Of a stretch of DNA of 8,763 nucleotides, positions 7,421 through 8,763 are shown piece by piece (the stretch's first letter is position 1; each line of letters begins with the position of its first letter). A program made the translations under genes and the position numbers. The stretch is from a bacterium (GTDB lineage Bacteria; Desulfobacterota; GWC2-55-46; DRQE01). The notes below the pieces were generated by a model. It was not told the DNA's origin. It saw nothing but the letters and a program-made list of their open reading frames with translations, and made no database searches. Where the stretch lies: contig JALUQR010000175.1 of assembly GCA_027017505.1 (NCBI GenBank), forward strand, positions 1 to 8,763, in the 5' to 3' direction.

Positions 7421-8410
7421 ATGCTTGTCTCCTTGAACACAACCCTTGAGGAAAGGGTTGTAAGGGAAGCCCAGGAAGGAATACCCATCGAAAGGGAGCC
7501 CTTCAGGGTGCTTGCCGAAAGGCTCGGCTGTGAGGAAAGCAGGGTTCTTACCATCCTATCCCGCCTTAAAGAGACAGGTCTTATAAGGAGCATATCTCCC
7601 ATATACGATACAAGGATGCTCGGTTATGACTCTGCACTGGTTGCCTTCAGGGTAAATCCCGAGAGGCTGGAAGATGTGGCACTCCGTGTGAGTCTTCACC
7701 CAGGGGTATCGCACAACTACGAGCGTGAGCACCCCTTCAACCTGTGGTTCACCATTGCGGTAGCCTCAGGGGAGGACTCCATGCTTGAAAAAGAAGTGGA
7801 AAGACTTGCAGAAATGGACGGTGTGGAGGACTGTGTGGTGCTTCGTACAAAAAAGACATTCAAGATAGGTGTAAGGCTTGACCCTGCACAGGATGCAAGG
7901 GCAAAGGAGAAGGTTGAAAGAAAAAGCCACAGTTTTGTTCCCCTTACAGAAGAGGAAAAAGAGGTTGTGCGTATAACCCAGCTGGACATGCAGATATGTT
8001 CCAGGCCATTCTTGATTTATGCAGAAAGACTCGGCATGGAAGAGGAAGAGGTTGTTGAAAAGCTTCGTGAGTTCAACCACAGGGGTGTTCTGCGCAGGGT
8101 TGCGGTCATACTGAGACACAGAAAGGCCGGGTTTGTGGTAAACGGCATGAGTGTGTGGAATGTGCCACCAGAGCGGGTGGAAGAGGTGGGTAGCTTTATA
8201 GCGTCCTTCAGGGGCGTTTCCCACTGTTACGAGAGAACCATAGATGGCAATGGATGGAAGTACAATGTGTTTGCAATGATACACGGTAAAAAGGTAGAGG
8301 ATGTAGAAGGTGTAGTAGAGGAAATCAAAAAAGAGACGGGCATCAATGATTGCCAGCTCCTTTACACCAGGAGGGAGTTCAAAAAGGAGCGTATCAGGTA
8401 TTTTATGTAG
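7421..8410 (+). CDS. nirDL: Sirohaem decarboxylase, fused NirD-NirL (AhbA-AhbB) type
   Basis: The 329-residue protein is two homologous Lrp/AsnC-like halves in one chain. Each half has an N-terminal winged-helix-like segment (about 9-58 and 176-225) and an alpha/beta ligand domain (about 66-147 and 226-320). Half one carries SPIYDTRMLGYDSALVAF (59-76) and HPGVSHNYEREHPFNLWFT (93-111), typical of NirD/AhbA. Half two carries HRKAGFVVNGMSVW (233-246), GVSHCYER (265-272) and YNVFAMIHG (281-289), typical of NirL/AhbB. Such proteins decarboxylate sirohaem to 12,18-didecarboxysirohaem in the haem d1 pathway or in the alternative haem (Ahb) pathway; despite the fold, they are enzymes and not known DNA-binding regulators. 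A single-chain NirDL is known, to my memory, from Hydrogenobacter thermophilus. The Shine-Dalgarno-like AGAGG (7411-7415) lies 5 bases before the ATG. The cd1-like gene starting inside its 3' end favours the d1 pathway. Confidence 0.9.
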   Translation: MLVSLNTTLEERVVREAQEGIPIEREPFRVLAERLGCEESRVLTILSRLKETGLIRSISPIYDTRMLGYDSALVAFRVNPERLEDVALRVSLHPGVSHNYEREHPFNLWFTIAVASGEDSMLEKEVERLAEMDGVEDCVVLRTKKTFKIGVRLDPAQDARAKEKVERKSHSFVPLTEEEKEVVRITQLDMQICSRPFLIYAERLGMEEEEVVEKLREFNHRGVLRRVAVILRHRKAGFVVNGMSVWNVPPERVEEVGSFIASFRGVSHCYERTIDGNGWKYNVFAMIHGKKVEDVEGVVEEIKKETGINDCQLLYTRREFKKERIRYFM

Positions 8411-8763
8411 CACTTTTATCCTTGTTTTTACACTTTTAATTCTCGCTCTTTTTTGGACCATCCCTCAAGCTGATACAGGGGCGGGCAGAGCTCTATATTT
8501 GAAGTACTGTGCCAGCTGTCACGGTGCTGACAGATATGGCAGTTCTGCCCCGCCGTTGATACCCTTTACCCTCGGCAAATACGGAAAGCCCCGTGTGGAG
8601 AGGATTATAAACCAGGGGCTTCCCGCGACGAACATGCCATCTTTCGGCGGGCTTATAGACCCGAGGGGTATAAAGGCAATAGTGGAGTATATCTTCTCTC
8701 CTGCTGACCCGCCTGTATGGACCACACAGGAGATGCTCAAAACCCTCAAGGTCAGTGCCACAC
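8346..8763 (+). CDS. Exported cytochrome c / haem d1-type protein, cytochrome cd1 family (NirN/NirS-like), 3' partial
   Basis: The frame stays open to the end of the window, giving 139 residues. It contains one haem c site, C55-A-S-C58-H59, inside the sequence LKYCASCHGADRYG, with a plausible Met axial ligand at M97 (NMPSFGG). After the cytochrome c domain comes PPVWTTQEMLKTLKV (122-136), which matches the segment linking the c and d1 domains in cytochrome cd1 proteins. NirS is the periplasmic nitrite reductase (nitrite to NO); NirN is a related protein acting in the last step of haem d1 maturation. The c domain looks more like NirN to me (GLPATNMPSFGGLID), but the d1 propeller is outside the window. 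The start is ATG 8346: the frame has a stop at 8316-8318 and no other ATG/GTG/TTG before the export signal (K13-R14, hydrophobic core about 19-39, possible cleavage after A42). The gene therefore overlaps the decarboxylase gene by 65 bp. Confidence 0.82.
   Translation, partial: MIASSFTPGGSSKRSVSGILCSTFILVFTLLILALFWTIPQADTGAGRALYLKYCASCHGADRYGSSAPPLIPFTLGKYGKPRVERIINQGLPATNMPSFGGLIDPRGIKAIVEYIFSPADPPVWTTQEMLKTLKVSAT

Noticed and set aside
7421..8410. Reading the decarboxylase as a Lrp/AsnC transcription regulator
   Set aside because: Both halves carry the NirD/NirL-specific GVSH-N/C-YER and related motifs, and the gene sits between a SUMT and a cd1-like gene. The Lrp-like fold is a known trait of sirohaem decarboxylases.
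7766..8461. A 231-codon minus-strand open frame opposite the decarboxylase gene
   Set aside because: The + strand frame carries clear NirD/NirL signatures in both halves; the minus frame has low-information composition rich in histidine, phenylalanine and leucine.

Overview
The window reads as a Gram-negative, probably anaerobic or microaerophilic and possibly thermophilic bacterium. LptD shows that there is an outer membrane. Arginine is written almost entirely as AGA/AGG and isoleucine often as ATA, and the coding strand is purine-rich, a style common in Nitrospirota, Aquificota and some Desulfobacterota-like lineages. The lineage is an inference from style and gene content; no marker gene here settles it. 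All genes are on the + strand and the packing is very tight: the only real intergenic gap is 6515-6608.

Region 1 (1-5704) is a housekeeping and envelope gene string. It begins with the 3' part of a GAF-GAF-HD-GYP signalling protein (probable cyclic-di-GMP phosphodiesterase). Next come accD (acetyl-CoA carboxylase beta subunit, start of fatty acid synthesis), folC (folylpolyglutamate/dihydrofolate synthase) and lptD (outer-membrane LPS insertion channel). Two of the junctions are ATGA overlaps, so HD-GYP/accD and folC/lptD are probably translationally coupled. A 262-residue protein follows (5726-6514), preceded by the strongest Shine-Dalgarno in the window. I do not recognise its function; its glycine-rich motifs suggest a NagB/RpiA/CoA-transferase-like fold.

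Region 2 (6515-6608) is a short AT-rich gap holding what looks like an activator-dependent promoter. A 14-bp FNR/CRP-family-like site is centred at about -41.5 from the start point predicted by a TATAGT -10 box, and a perfect short inverted repeat lies between the two.

Region 3 (6609-8763, running off the end) is a tetrapyrrole module. It holds a uroporphyrinogen-III C-methyltransferase (NirE/CobA type), a fused siroheme decarboxylase (NirD-NirL type) and the start of an exported c-type cytochrome whose sequence after the haem c domain matches the cytochrome cd1 family (NirN/NirS). Together these point to synthesis and use of haem d1, the cofactor of cytochrome cd1 nitrite reductase. The methyltransferase makes precorrin-2, other enzymes outside the window take it to sirohaem, the decarboxylase removes two acetate carboxylates, and the cytochrome handles haem d1 in the periplasm. 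The FNR-like site fits anaerobic or nitrogen-oxide control.

I found no mobile elements, RNA genes, CRISPR arrays or clear intrinsic terminators. I see no previously undescribed system. The items most worth a second look are the promoter architecture, the buried start of the cytochrome gene, and the unrecognised protein at 5726-6514.
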